A stretch of DNA of 64,000 nt from Zygnema cylindricum (lineage: Eukaryota; Streptophyta; Zygnematophyceae; Zygnematales; Zygnemataceae), in assembly GCA_037447655.1 (NCBI GenBank), contig JBBHKE010002260.1, positions 25,437-89,436 on the forward strand, in the 5' to 3' direction. Shown here piece after piece: positions 34,657 through 45,788 of this stretch. Each line of letters starts with the position of its first letter. Within the stretch, counting starts at the first letter, position 1. The notes beneath the pieces are model-generated. The model did not search any database and had not been told where the DNA came from. It worked only from the letters and a program-made list of their open reading frames with translations. A program made the position numbers and the translations under genes.

Positions 34657-35633
34657 TGGACTGCAAAATTCAGGAAGCCTCTAAATAGCTTTTGACTAAC
34701 CCACTTTTAACTAGGATTGCTGCTACCCAAGCAAGAAAATAGACAATATGATTGCACCCCTGTGCAGTCTAGACTCCCCTGAGTCCACAACAAGAAGAAT
34801 CACTAAAAACGCCCAACCAGGCGATTAATTATCAAGTGGCAAATATGCCAATATTTATACAAGTTTGTTGGGAGAGAGGCGGTTACCTCCTCAGTCTTCT
34901 AAGTCCTGAACCCCTCTCACAACCCCTATCTACTGATGTACGAACTAATCAGAAGACTTAACAGTACAGAAAGTTACTAAGGCCGATGTACTTTCTGTAC
35001 GGCCTGTGTACAACAAGGACAGGGAGGGGACATCTATCTCCTTCCGACTCCTTCTCATGTTCTCCGGGATTTCCTCTTCTCAATGATACCTTGCCACGTG
35101 CCGCCAAGTCATGTCACGTCCAAAAACCGCCAAGGCAACCATTCAAAGATATCAGCAATGATGCGGGCCGTCGGATCCAAACCGGCTTTAAATGCTCGCC
35201 GTTCAAAAACAAATGTCCAGTAAATTTGATTCGTGCGTACTAAAAGTCAACTAGTTTCTATGTCCGCACTTTGTTATCTCGTTAGTCGGATTAATGATCT
35301 AGCTAATATTTTAAATAGAAATCAAACCCTATGTATCCTAACAGACTACTACGACAGACCAGTAAGAGCTGACGACTACGCCTCGCTTTGCCGGTCGAAT
35401 GTTCGAGTCCTGCCAAACTTAACCTTTTGTTGAGAGTGACTTAGGTCACTCTTTAGTCCTGCCTATGGAGCTGAGGCGGTCATGGCTCCACTGCCCTCTG
35501 TCTTTTTCAGTGACTACAACAAGTATGGGGGCTAGAGAGAGAAGGTGGAGGCAGGTTGACTGTCCTTTTCTTTTAGCTATTTTAACTAATTAAGACCTAG
35601 AAAATTCCTCCCCTAATTCTACTAATTTCAGCA
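34637..35633 (-). mobile_element. G 5' LTR
   Basis: 997 bp, TGCAATTATGTG to TTTCAGCA (terminal CA kept). At about 35340-35415 it carries a tRNA-like block with an A-box-like ACCAGTAAGAGC and a canonical B-box core GTTCGAGTCC, the best match among the copia LTRs. Confidence 0.92.
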
Positions 35634-37092
35634 TTGGTGGACTATCCACCTGATCGAAAAACACTTGGATATAAGTGGGTTTTCAAATTAAAACTGAATC
35701 AGAACAATACTATTGAGCGGTATAAGGCCCGGTTAGTGGCAAAAGGTTTTACTCAAAAAGAGGGAATAGACTACGAAGAAACCTTTGCTCCGATCGTCAG
35801 ATTTCCCTCGGTCCGGATACTTCTCAGTCTGGCAGATGCAGAAGACATGGAAATACACCAGATGGATATCAAGTCAGCCTTCTTGCATGGAGAACTAGAG
35901 GAGGAGATCTTAATGCGACAGCCGGAAGGATTCATGGAATAATGAGACGAAAGTAAGGTATGTCGGCTGATCAAATCTCTCTATGGTTTGAAATAGGCGC
36001 CCAGACAATGGAACAAAAAAACTTGATGAGTTCCTTGCCAGTCTGGGATACATCCAGATTAGTTCAGATCATTCAATTTATGTTTTTGAAGGTGAGGAAG
36101 GTGTCATCTTTATTGCAATTTATGTTGATGATTTGCTTGTTCTGAGTAAGTCAATGAAGAATATCAACAATTAAAAAATAGATCTAAAGGGAAGATTTGT
36201 AATTAAGGACATACGGGAGGCAAGAAATATTTTGGGAATAGAAGTAGAGAGAGATAGAGAAAAAAGAAAAATTAGACTAAGTCAGAAAGAGGCAATTAGA
36301 AACATGTTGGAAAAATTTTAGATGGACAAAGCCAACAGTTGTACAACTCCTATGGATCTAAAGAAGGGAAGTGAGGGGAGTGAGGAAGGAGACATCCTAA
36401 TTATAGATGATGAAATACGTCAGAAGAAAAAGAAGTTTATGCAAAATATCCCATACAGACAAGTAGTGGGCAGTTTGATTTATTTTATGAATTGTACCAT
36501 ACTGGATTTGGCAGTTGCTGTAGGAGTGCTAAGTAAGAGCATGAATGCTCCTACCAAAAGGGATTGGGAAGCAGCTAAGAGGGTCCTCAGATATCTCAAA
36601 GAAACTAGGGATCTATGACTGCATCTAGGTGGGGAAAATACTAACATCACCATTTGGAGTGATGCCAGCTTTGGGGATGCTCCGATGCAAAGATGTACAT
36701 CTGTATATGTGTTGTATGTGGGAAATGGTGCTTGTTGCTAGAGCAGTAAGCAGCAAAAGGTCATTGCTCAGTCCACCATGGAGGCAGAGTATATGGCATC
36801 TTGCTTTGCTGTGAAGGAATTGATGTGGGTCAAATCCTTGCTTGGTGAATTGCGACATCTTAAGAGTGGAATTCTGAAATATTATGTGATAATCAAGCAG
36901 CAATTGCAATTGCTGCTAATCTCAAACATCACTTTAAAGCAAAGCACATGGATACCAAACTTAGCTTTGTTAGGGAAGAGGTGGAATATAGAGCAGACAA
37001 TGGATGGTGGTAGACATGATGACAAAGACTGTGCCTTTTCCTAAATTATTTTTTTGCGAAGAGAAGTGTGGACTTAAACGTAAAAGTGACTA
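35634..37092 (+). pseudogene. E1 reverse transcriptase and RNase H
   Basis: Resumes E1 after G: LVDYPPDRKTLGYKWVFKLK and EGIDYEETFAPIVRFPSVRI are open at 35634-35942, ending in a stop after QPEGFME. A frame break follows in SLYGLK. The catalytic IYVDDLLVLSKSM is legible near 36115-36160. RT thumb and connection at 36322-36618, then RNase H (MEAEYMASCFAVKELMWVKS at 36778-37044) with a frameshift before the CDNQAA motif. Non-functional. Confidence 0.9.
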
Positions 37093-37106
37093 GAAAATAA
37101 GTAGAG

Positions 37107-37967
37107 TGTTGAAAATCAAAAGTTTTCTTATGTATTTTCTAGGTTTCTTAATTGATGTAAAATGAAGAGGAAAAAGCAGAGGCAGCTTGCTTCTAACTTC
37201 TCTCTCTAGCCCCATACTTGTCGTAGTCACTAAAGGCTGGAGAGGAAGCTAAAGCCATGGCTGCCTATGCTTCTCCTAGAGTTAGAAGGCAACCCTTTTG
37301 GTAAACTTACCAAAAAGGTTGACGGACCCAAGATTTGATCTTGGTACCTACTATCCTTCTAAGTAGCCTAGTATCGTTACCATGTAGCCTAGCACTTATG
37401 TTGAAGTATATAGGGTACATTAGCTACTTAACAATAAGGAAATACAGAAGCTCATTTAACTGACGAACGGACCATAATCACAAAGAGATAGTTAGATAGA
37501 GTAACGTCGAAAATACCACTTAAATTTTTAACGGCCCTGAATTAAGGCCAATATCAATCAGACAACAGAGGAAGAAGCCAACATCCCGGAATAGACGATT
37601 TGGCGGTTTGCGGTCAGAGCCACACCAGATGACACGTGGCAACATGACATTGGATAATGACATCTTCGGGACATACCATGGCCAACCCGGATATGGCAGG
37701 CGTCGTCTTCTTGGCAATGTTGTACAATAGTCGTACTGAAAGTACTTTGGGCCAAGTACCTTTCTGTACTGTACAGTGATTAGATTGGCTCTGTACTTCA
37801 GTAGTAGAGGGATCACAGAGTGGTTTAAGACTTAGGAGAATTAGAAGTAGCCGCCTCTCTCCCAGAGTGCTCTTGTATAAAAGGTCATCTTTGACCATTG
37901 ATAATTTAGCTGCTCAGGGGAGCATATTTTAGGATTCTTTTTGCAATAGACTTAGAGGAGTTTGCTC
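37107..37967 (+). mobile_element. E1 3' LTR, left part
   Basis: Starts TGTTGAAAATC after the purine tract AGAAAATAAGTAGAG. Contains the antisense tRNA-like block at about 37318-37370 and TATAAAAG at 37876-37883. Interrupted at TGCTC (37963-37967) by the array, and completed by 55803-55947, giving about 1 kb in total. Confidence 0.92.
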
Positions 37968-38888
37968 TGTTGTTTTTGGAAGATTAAGTTTCGTATGTGC
38001 GTACGCATGTTTGCGTGCGTATGTAATTATCCGATATACTGTGGAGGTTCGAAAGGATTTATGGATTGGGGAATTAAATGTACACGTAAAATTAATGGAG
38101 TTATTGAGTGGAGCGAAATGTGATAGAAAATGGACGGCGGATTCCGAAGCGATCCGACGTGAGATAATCGACGATGATTTAAAATATTCGAAGTATTTGA
38201 AAAATGTACGCTCGCCGTACAAAACATAATGCGACAGGTGGGATATATGAAAGGACACCGCCGGTACATAGAATCTTCTTTGGACAGGTGTACTTTATTT
38301 GCGACATGCGTATTTATTGCAAACGACGCAGAGTCAGTACGGAAAATATTTGGAAGGTACGGTTTAATTTTGACAAGTGGAACGTGAATTCACCACGCAA
38401 CATCGTGGGATATTTGACGACTCGCGTGGATTTTGTTTGGTTTTGTGTGACCACGTGGTGCTACATCGAGGGAGCCGATTAAGAGCGACGGACGGCGGAT
38501 ATAGGCCGCCGAGATTTTTTATGTAGTGGTGACGCGAAATCGCGTCAATCACACGATATTTATATTTGGACGTTCCGGATTGTTCGACAAAATTTGAGGA
38601 GTTTCGTTGAGTGACTCAGCATGACTCAGCATACGATTTGGTGTCGGTGTAAATATTTGGAGTAACATTGTTTTGTCTTTTGCATTATTATAAATTAGTG
38701 TTGATTATGATGTTTATATTTAAGTGATCAATTAGGGTTTTGATAGTTTAATTTGTGTGTGTACAATATCATACTTATAGACAAGTGTACGCTTACGATT
38801 GCTTGACTCTCAGGTGTACGCTTACGATTAGTTTGATTTAGTGACAGTTACGTAATTTACTTTGGTTATTTTGACACTTAGTGATTCA
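37968..38888 (+). mobile_element. Array LTR 0, left part (split by D)
   Basis: 921 bp from TGTTG, continuing at 45326-45788 to give 1384 bp. It has several private differences from LTRs 1-3 (for example GTGCGTATG for GTGCTTATG, and ACACGTAAA for ACACATAAA), as expected for the outermost LTR, which escaped later amplification. Confidence 0.93.
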
Positions 38889-39936
38889 TGAAACTCTGAG
38901 ACCTCCATAAGTCCTCAGAGTGGACAGCTTCCAAGAAGCCTCTAGGATAATCCTGACCCCTTTGTGTTTAAGCAAAAATAACTGCCACCCTGGCAGACAA
39001 AAACTCTGACCAACTTCACCCCTGTGAAGACAAGACTCCCCTGAGTCGATAGCAAAAAGAATCTCTGAATTTTCTCCCCTGTGCAGTAAGTTATGGAGGG
39101 TCAAAGTTGACCTTTTGTACAGAAGCTCTCTGGGAGAGAGGGTCCTATCTTCTAATTTTTCTAAGTCCTATCTCTCTCACAGACTCTATCTACTGATGTA
39201 CGGAACCAATCAGAATTGAGTTCCGTACGCAAAAGTACAGCTGCCGGTGTACTTTATGTACGGACATTGTACGACATGGCCAAAATGTCGACACATGTCA
39301 AATCCGGATTCGGTGCCATAATCTCCGGAGTTTCCACAATCCAACGGAATTTTGCCACGCGTCATCCGATGTGGCGATGGCCACAAACCGCCGAAATCTT
39401 CCTCCGCGATCTCGGCGCTAATCCCGGCCGTCCGATCAAATTCGGCTTTAATCGTAGCCGTAATAAATACATGCGCGGTATTTGTTTCATTTACAAAACA
39501 AATGCGCGGTACTGATTTTTGTCCGTACCGTAAGTCGTACATTATATATTACTGGATCTATGTATCCCGTAATCAATTTCAGTTAAATGGTTTATCGCTT
39601 GTATACATATGTAAATAATTATCAAACTATATACTAGGTAACACTACCGCTAGATTAGACGGCTAAGGCTACCGGCTACTTGTGTCTGCCGGCCGGCAGG
39701 TACAAGGATCAAATCCTGCCGCCGGCACATACATTTTAATTAAATATATAAACCCTAATATAAAATTCCCGTAAACCTTAGGATAGCCAAGGTAGCCATG
39801 GCTCTAGCTTCCTCTCCAATTTCTCAGTGACTGCGACAAGTTTGAGAGTTGGAGAGAGAAGTTAGAGATAGACTGCCTCGACTTCTATATTTCTTTTCAG
39901 ACCTAGAAAATACTAATAAAACCATTAGTTTCTACA
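38889..39936 (-). mobile_element. D 3' LTR
   Basis: TGAAACTCTGAG to GTTTCTACA on the plus strand. The tRNA-like block is at 39648-39727 with CTGCCGG/CCGGCAG and AGGATCAAATCCT. On the minus strand GTACAAAAGGTCAACTTTGACC is the promoter-like segment, with back-to-back TTGAC W-box-like cores. Confidence 0.94.
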
Positions 39937-39949
39937 CTCCCCTTATTTT

Positions 39950-42900
39950 CTAGTCAATCTTTAATTTCAGACCACACTTCTCCCTGCAAAAAATTAGCTT
40001 AGGGGAAGGCACAGGTTTGGTCATCATATCTGCTACCATCTCACTATCTGGTCTGTACTCTAAACTGATTATTTTGTTTTCTACTTTCTCTCTAACAAAG
40101 CTGAGTCTGATGTCCATGTGTTTGGCTTTAAAATGGTGTTTAGGATTGGCAGAAATAGCGATTGCTGCCTGATTATCACAAAATATTTTCTGCACACCAC
40201 TCTTAAGGTGACCAAGCTCACCAAGCAAAGACTTGACCCACATCAATTCTTTTACAGCAGAGCAAGAGGCCATATACTCAGCCTCCATGGTGGACTGAGC
40301 AATAACCTTTTGCTGTTTGCTACTCCAACAGCAAGCCCCATCACCCACATATAATACATATCCAGAAGTACATCTCCTCATCGGAGCATCGCCATAACTG
40401 GCATCACTCCAAGTAGTGATGTCAGTATTCTCCCCACCCAAATGCAACCATAGATCTCTAGTTCCTACCAAGTATCTAAGGACTCTCTTAGCTGCCTCCC
40501 AATCCTTCTTAGTGGGAGCATTTAGACTTCTACTCAGCACTCCTACAGCTGCAGCTAAATCCGGCCGGGTACAATTCATAAAATAGATTAGACTTCCCAC
40601 TACTTGCCGGTAAGGAATAGTCTGCATGAACTTCTGTTCTTCAGGAGATAATTCCTCGTCTAAGACTATGACTCCTTCTTCCTCACTCCCCTCACTTCCC
40701 TTCTTCAATTCCATTGGAGTTGTACAACTATTAGCTTTATCCATTTGAAATTTTTCAAGCATGTTCCCTATTGCTTCCTTTTGAGTCAATCTTATAATTT
40801 TTCTTTTTCGGTCTCTCTCTACTTGAATTCCCAAAATATATTTTGCTTCCCCCATATCCTTCATTTCAAATCTCCCCTTAAGATCGGTTTTCAGTTTATT
40901 AATTTTTTCCATTGATTTACTTAAAACAAGCAAATCATCAACATAAATTGCAATAAATATAAAACCTTCCTCATCTTCGAAAACATAGATTGAGTGATCT
41001 GAGCTGATCCGAATATATCCTAGACCGGTAAGAAACTCATCAAGCTTCTTATTCCACTGTCGGGGCGCCATAAAGAGATTTAATCAGCCGGCATACCTTA
41101 CTCTCCTCTCCTTCTTCCACAAACCCTTCGGGTTGTCGCATGAAGATCTCCTCTTCTAATTCTCCATGCAAAAAGGCTGTTTTGATGTCCATCTGGTGCA
41201 CTTCCATGTCTTCCGCCGCTGCTAAACTGAGAAGTATGCGGACGGAGGGAAATCTGACCACCGGGGCAAAGGTTTCCTCGTAGTCAATTCCTTCCTTTTG
41301 TGTAAATCCCTTTGCCACTAATCTGGCCTTGTAGCGCTCGATTGTGTTATCTGGGTTCAGTTTTAGTTTGAAAACCCACTTACAACCGATTGGTTTTCGG
41401 TTAGGTGGACAGTCCACCAGCTCCAAAGTATCGGCTGCCATGATTGAAGCCATCTCCTCATTGATGGCTGTCTTCCACCGGTTTCTTTCTGGACAAGTCA
41501 TCGCCCCTCGATAAGTTTGAGGTTCATCTTGATGAGATAGTTTAGTTACCTTGTTATTAACCTGTTTTTCTTGCATTCTTTTGCTACTTCTCCTCCCTCC
41601 CTCAAAATCTGAGGCCGGAATAGATGGTTCTCGTGGATTCTTTCGAACAAACTCGGCTTCTCCCCTATCCCTTGATTCCGAATCAATTTCCACCACGTCT
41701 TCCGCTTCGAGTAGAGTTGTCACTGGTGTTTCCACAGCCGAGTCCTTTTCAGTCTGATTTGTTCCTGCAAGAATGTCATCGTCTCTAAAACCTGGATAGT
41801 TAGGAAGCTCAAAGTCATCAGAATTTTCTGACTCAAATCTGATTTTTACTGACTTTGTATATTTGAAAGGATCCACAGACTTTCCTTCATCCATAACTAC
41901 TAGATGCTTTACTAAGATTATATCTTCTCTTTTTAGATCATAAACTCTATATCCTTTAACATCCTCATCATATCCTAATAAGTATCCCGGTTTTCCTTTA
42001 GGATCTAGCTTCCAATTGGACCGATCAGTATCTAGACTGAATACTTGACTGCCGAAAACCTTTAAATGAGATAAGTCTGGTTTCCGGCCTGTCCATCTCT
42101 CATAAGGTGTTTGATCTTTTATAGCTGAAGTAAGAACTCTATTTTTGAGGTAATTAGCACAGTTCATTGCTTCTGCCCAAAACCTTTTTCCTATCTTCTA
42201 TCCGACAACATACTTCTAGCACTATCACTTAGTGTTCTATTTAACCTTTCAGCCACCCCATTCTGTTCCGGGTTTTCTGGAATTGTCTTTTGGTGTTGGA
42301 CCCCATCTTCCCTCATAAAATCCTCAAACTGGTTAGAAGCATACTTTCCACCATTGTCACTCCGTATTCTCTTGATTGGAGTTTCATGGAGTTTTTCGCT
42401 CCATGCTTTATATTGTCTAAAACAATCCTGAGCTTCTGACTTGTTTTTCAAAAAATACACCCGGGAATACGGAGACCAATCATCAATCATAGTCATCATA
42501 AATCTCTTCCCCCCCGGTAAGGGCACTCTAGCTGGTCCCCAAATATCTGTGTGTACTAGATCTAGAATTTTTTTCTCCCTTATAGGTGGCTGTTTTAGGA
42601 AAGGGTAATTTGTGTGCTTTACCTTGAGCACATCCACTACAATCACTTATATCATCACTCTCACTGAACTGAATCCCTTCCACCACACCCATCTTTTTCA
42701 TCTCTCTTAACTTATCTAGATTCACATGCCCAAGCCTCTTATGCCACATCATAATTTCATGAACACCACTTTAATAAAGTTTCTTCGTTTCATTACTTAA
42801 GATCAGCCTAAACATCCCATGGCTACCTTTCTCAGCAATGAAATAGACATCCTCCTCAAAACTAGCAGTAAAGACTCCTTCCCTACTGGTAGTGAAAAAA

Positions 42901-43145
42901 CCCTTATCATCTAATATAGATGTAGAAATAAGGTTTTTGTTCAGCTACGGAATAAACAATACATCGGAGAATGTTAATATGGATGTCTTTCCTTCTACTA
43001 ACACTTTCACATCTACCAATCCTACAAGAGTAGTGGTGACTATCCTCCCATCCCCGTACTCTATCTCTACGGTGGGAATCTTTCTTATCTTATTGAACAG
43101 GTGCCTATCCTTACACATGTGCATGGAGGCACCTGAATCTATAAT
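39950..43145 (-). pseudogene. D pol (protease, integrase, RT, RNase H), few breaks
   Basis: Protease DSGASMHMCKD starts right after the gag TAG codon. A TAG in FIP*LNKN lies near 42945. GAG-pre-integrase (MMWHKRLGHVNLDKL, CSGCAQGKAHKLPF) is at 42528-42752, with a frameshift in the T-run near 42570. The integrase core at 42191-42646 has the DDE residues in HTDIWG, RSDNGG and PEQNGVAE. A frameshift lies near 42190. Integrase C-terminus and RT fingers are open at 41049-42167. A deletion of about 10 bp near 41065 removes part of SLYGLKQAP. RT palm through RNase H is open at 39950-41071 with YVDD at residues 43-46, SDASYGD, EAEYM and CDNQAA. Only a few lesions, so recently active. Confidence 0.92.
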
Positions 43146-44297
43146 CTAGCCTGCTTCACCTTTCAATCCACCGTAAACACATTTCTGCCTTCGTGGAATT
43201 TTAACCTCATTTTTCGCCTCCAACTCCTCATCCAAAAGGAGCTCATCGTCCTCGTCCTCGGATTCTGCCTCAAGTACCTGTGTGACAAGGGCCTTTTTCT
43301 TTCTTCTCGGGGTACCACCGGTCTGCCCCTCCTTTAACCGAAGCTTGGTTAGATTAGTGCACTCTGCCATATAGTGCCCCGGTTTGTTACAAAAATGACA
43401 TAAACCTTTGGGAGCCCTTGGTTCGAACTCGTCAACCTCATTATTCTGCTCCCTCCCCCTATAGATTCCGACCGGTTTCCGTGAATCCTTGTTCCTCCAA
43501 TCGGTCGCTGTTGCCAAGGCTTGGCCACTCTTTCCTCCCCTTCGGATCTCAATCGTATTCTCTCGAACGAGAATCATCCCTACCACTGAGTTCCATATCC
43601 ACCTTGAGTCCGGCAAGTCCTGCACACGGTTGACTATGTTCTCGAACTCATCAGGTAACTTCATCAGTAAACAGTTAACCTTTTCTTTTTCACTAAAAAC
43701 TTTTCCCGCACTCTCTAGCTCCATGAAGAGTGTAGCAAACTCATTGCAAAAATCCAACATATTTCCCCCTTTGTATACATACTCGTTAACTTTCTGATCA
43801 GCCAACTGTTGTTGCTGAATCGTACCACTTCGGTACATCTCTATGAGAGCCATCCAAAGATCGGATGCCCTTTCTACCTGCAAATGAGGACATGCAAGTC
43901 CTTGAGTGAGATGGCGTAGGATGAAGTGCTTTGCCGCCATATTGTTGAAGTCCCAGGTTTCAGTATCATTCTCCTCGTTCCTCAGAATAGGTGACATAAA
44001 TGCTGAACCAGTTGCTATTGGTGTGGTCGCCTCCTTCTCCTTTCCTTTGTACACCACCTCTCCTTCTTTTGTTTCCTCCGTTGAAGGTGAATCCTCTTTC
44101 CTGGTGAATCTGCTTCCTTTAAACCCTGGAGGAATTCCAAGACTTGATGGACGCCCCAATCGTCCACTCACTATCCCCCAAAACCTTTTTTCGCATAGAG
44201 CTCCTATCATCCTACTTTCCCAGTATATGAAGCCAGTTCCATTAAAGATTGGTACCCTAGAGGGTGGGCCCATAACCTGAAACTCTGAGACCTCCAT
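43146..44297 (-). CDS. D gag polyprotein, intact (383 residues)
   Basis: The only full-length copia gag in the window. It starts at 44297 inside the LTR (MEVSEFQ) and runs through the LTR end and PBS, which encode QVMGPP. Capsid-type (UBN2/Retrotran_gag family, by similarity of layout) region about residues 115-260, including AAKHFILRHLTQGL and LPDEFENIVNRVQDLPDS. Single zinc knuckle CHFCNKPGHYMAEC at 300-313 for RNA binding. Lys/Arg-rich RRKKK at 331-335, then an acidic tract ESEDEDDELLLDEELE at 345-360. It would assemble the cytoplasmic virus-like particle. The frame ends in TAG immediately upstream of, and in frame with, the protease DSGAS motif. Confidence 0.93.
   Translation of the reverse strand: MEVSEFQVMGPPSRVPIFNGTGFIYWESRMIGALCEKRFWGIVSGRLGRPSSLGIPPGFKGSRFTRKEDSPSTEETKEGEVVYKGKEKEATTPIATGSAFMSPILRNEENDTETWDFNNMAAKHFILRHLTQGLACPHLQVERASDLWMALIEMYRSGTIQQQQLADQKVNEYVYKGGNMLDFCNEFATLFMELESAGKVFSEKEKVNCLLMKLPDEFENIVNRVQDLPDSRWIWNSVVGMILVRENTIEIRRGGKSGQALATATDWRNKDSRKPVGIYRGREQNNEVDEFEPRAPKGLCHFCNKPGHYMAECTNLTKLRLKEGQTGGTPRRKKKALVTQVLEAESEDEDDELLLDEELEAKNEVKIPRRQKCVYGGLKGEAG
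44263..44277 (-). other. D primer-binding site, half-tRNA(iMet) type
   Basis: On the minus strand, GGTTATGGGCCCACC immediately follows the LTR terminal CA. It is complementary to the plant initiator tRNA-Met anticodon arm (GGTGGGCCCATAACC, from memory). The same site occurs at 20718-20732 (F), 32073-32087 (H) and 34622-34636 (G). Confidence 0.85.
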
Positions 44298-45325
44298 AAG
44301 TCCTCAGAGTGGACAGCTTCCAAGAAGCCTCTAGGATAATCCTGACCCCTTAATGTTTAAGCAAAACTAACTGCCACCCTGGCAGACAAAAACTCTGACC
44401 AACTTCACCCCTGTGAAGACAAGACTCCCCTGAGTCGATAGCAAAAAGAATCTCTGAATTTGCTCCCCTGAGCAGTAAGTTATGGAGGGTCAAAGTTGAC
44501 CTTTTGTACAGAAGCTCTCTGGGAGAGAGGGTCCTATCTTCTAATTTTTCTAAGTCCTATCTCTCTCACAGACTCTATCTACTGATGTACGGAACCAATC
44601 ATAATTGAGTTCCGTACGCAAAAGTACAGCTGCCGGTGTACTTTATGTACGGACATTGTACGACATGGCCAAAATGTCGACACATGTCAAATCCGGATTC
44701 GGTGCCATAATCTCCGGAGTTTCCACAATCCAACGGAATTTTGCCACGCGTCATCCGATGTGGCGATGGCCACAAACCGCCGAAATCTTCCTCCGCGATC
44801 TCGGCGCTAATCCCGGCCGTCCGATCAAATTCGGCTTTAATCGTAGCCGTAATAAATACATGGGCGGTATTTGTTTCATTTACGAAACAAATGCGCGGTA
44901 CTGATTTTTGTCCGTACCGTAAGTCGTACATTATATATTACTGGATCTATGTATCCCGTAATCAATTTCAGTTAAATGGTTTATCGCTTGTATACATATG
45001 TAAATAATTATCAAACTATATACTAGGTAACACTACCGCTAGATTAGACGGCTAAGGCTACCGGCTACTTGTGTCTGCCGGCCGGCAGGTACAAGGATCA
45101 AATCCTGCCGCCGGCACATACATTTTAATTAAATATATAAACCCTAATATAAAATTCCCGTAAACCTTAGGATAGCCAAGGTAGCCATGGCTCTAGCTTC
45201 CTCTCCAATTTCTCAGTGACTGCGACAAGTTTGAGAGTTGGAGAGAGAAGTTAGAGATAGACTGCCTCGACTTCTATATTTCTTTTCAGACCTAGAAAAT
45301 ACTAATAAAACCATTAGTTTCTACA
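44278..45325 (-). mobile_element. D 5' LTR
   Basis: 1048 bp. Carries the gag ATG 20 bases before its inner end (minus-strand ATGGAGGTCTCAGAGTTTCA). The tRNA-like block is at 45037-45116. Confidence 0.94.
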
Positions 45326-45788
45326 ATTGACAGCTCACAAGTGTATATATAGGAATGAGCTTTGTTAGAAATTAATCATCAATGCTGGTTAGAAAAGTAG
45401 GGACCGAAGATGTAGACTTTTAGGGTTGCCGATTAGGTCATGCATTTGAGTAATATGTTTATTGATATACTTTTGTTTATCTAATGTTTATGTGAGATTG
45501 CACTCTTTTTGTTATTATTTATTTATGTTATTTTATGTTTGTTTGATATGCATTATTTATGCATTTGTCCTAGGGTTTGCTTATGTTGATTATTCCATCA
45601 AACCTTAGATGTTGTCATAGGGTTTATTTATGTTGATTATTCCATGAAACCCTAAATGTTGTTTGTTGCGTCTGTGTACGCATATGGAGGATGCATTTCA
45701 AATGATTGTTCGTCGACCTATTTTTGCTTAGCTTTTTGCATGATAGTTTGGGTCGCTTCTGCGGTCTATTTTAGACCAAAGAACAACA
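45326..45788 (+). mobile_element. Array LTR 0, right part
   Basis: 463 bp completing LTR 0 after D, from ATTGACAGCTCAC to AAAGAACAACA. Contains the TATATATAGG box and the R/U5-like part. Confidence 0.92.

Larger units (their letters stand above)
22868..35633 (-). mobile_element. G: copia element inserted before E1 RT; contains element H
   Basis: Two LTRs of 997 bp (22868-23864 and 34637-35633) with the target duplication TTCGT (22863-22867) and TTGGT (35634-35638), one base having changed. Removing G joins AATACATGAAG to TTGGTGGAC, i.e. NTWxLVD of E1. PBS at 34622-34636. Without H it is about 6.35 kb. LTRs differ by roughly a tenth by eye. Its gag and pol form a different subfamily from D, F and H: protease INSNAS, capsid WMTLVEIYKAGTIQ. 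Confidence 0.93.
38889..45325 (-). mobile_element. D: youngest copia element, inserted in array LTR 0
   Basis: 6437 bp with two 1048-bp LTRs (38889-39936 and 44278-45325) that differ at only about eight to ten positions by eye. PBS 44263-44277 (GGTTATGGGCCCACC), intact gag, broken pol. The left flank ends ATTCA and the right flank begins ATTGA. Comparison with the uninterrupted LTRs shows only one extra base instead of the usual five-base duplication, so a few bases were lost on one side or the junction was remodelled. Confidence 0.95.
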
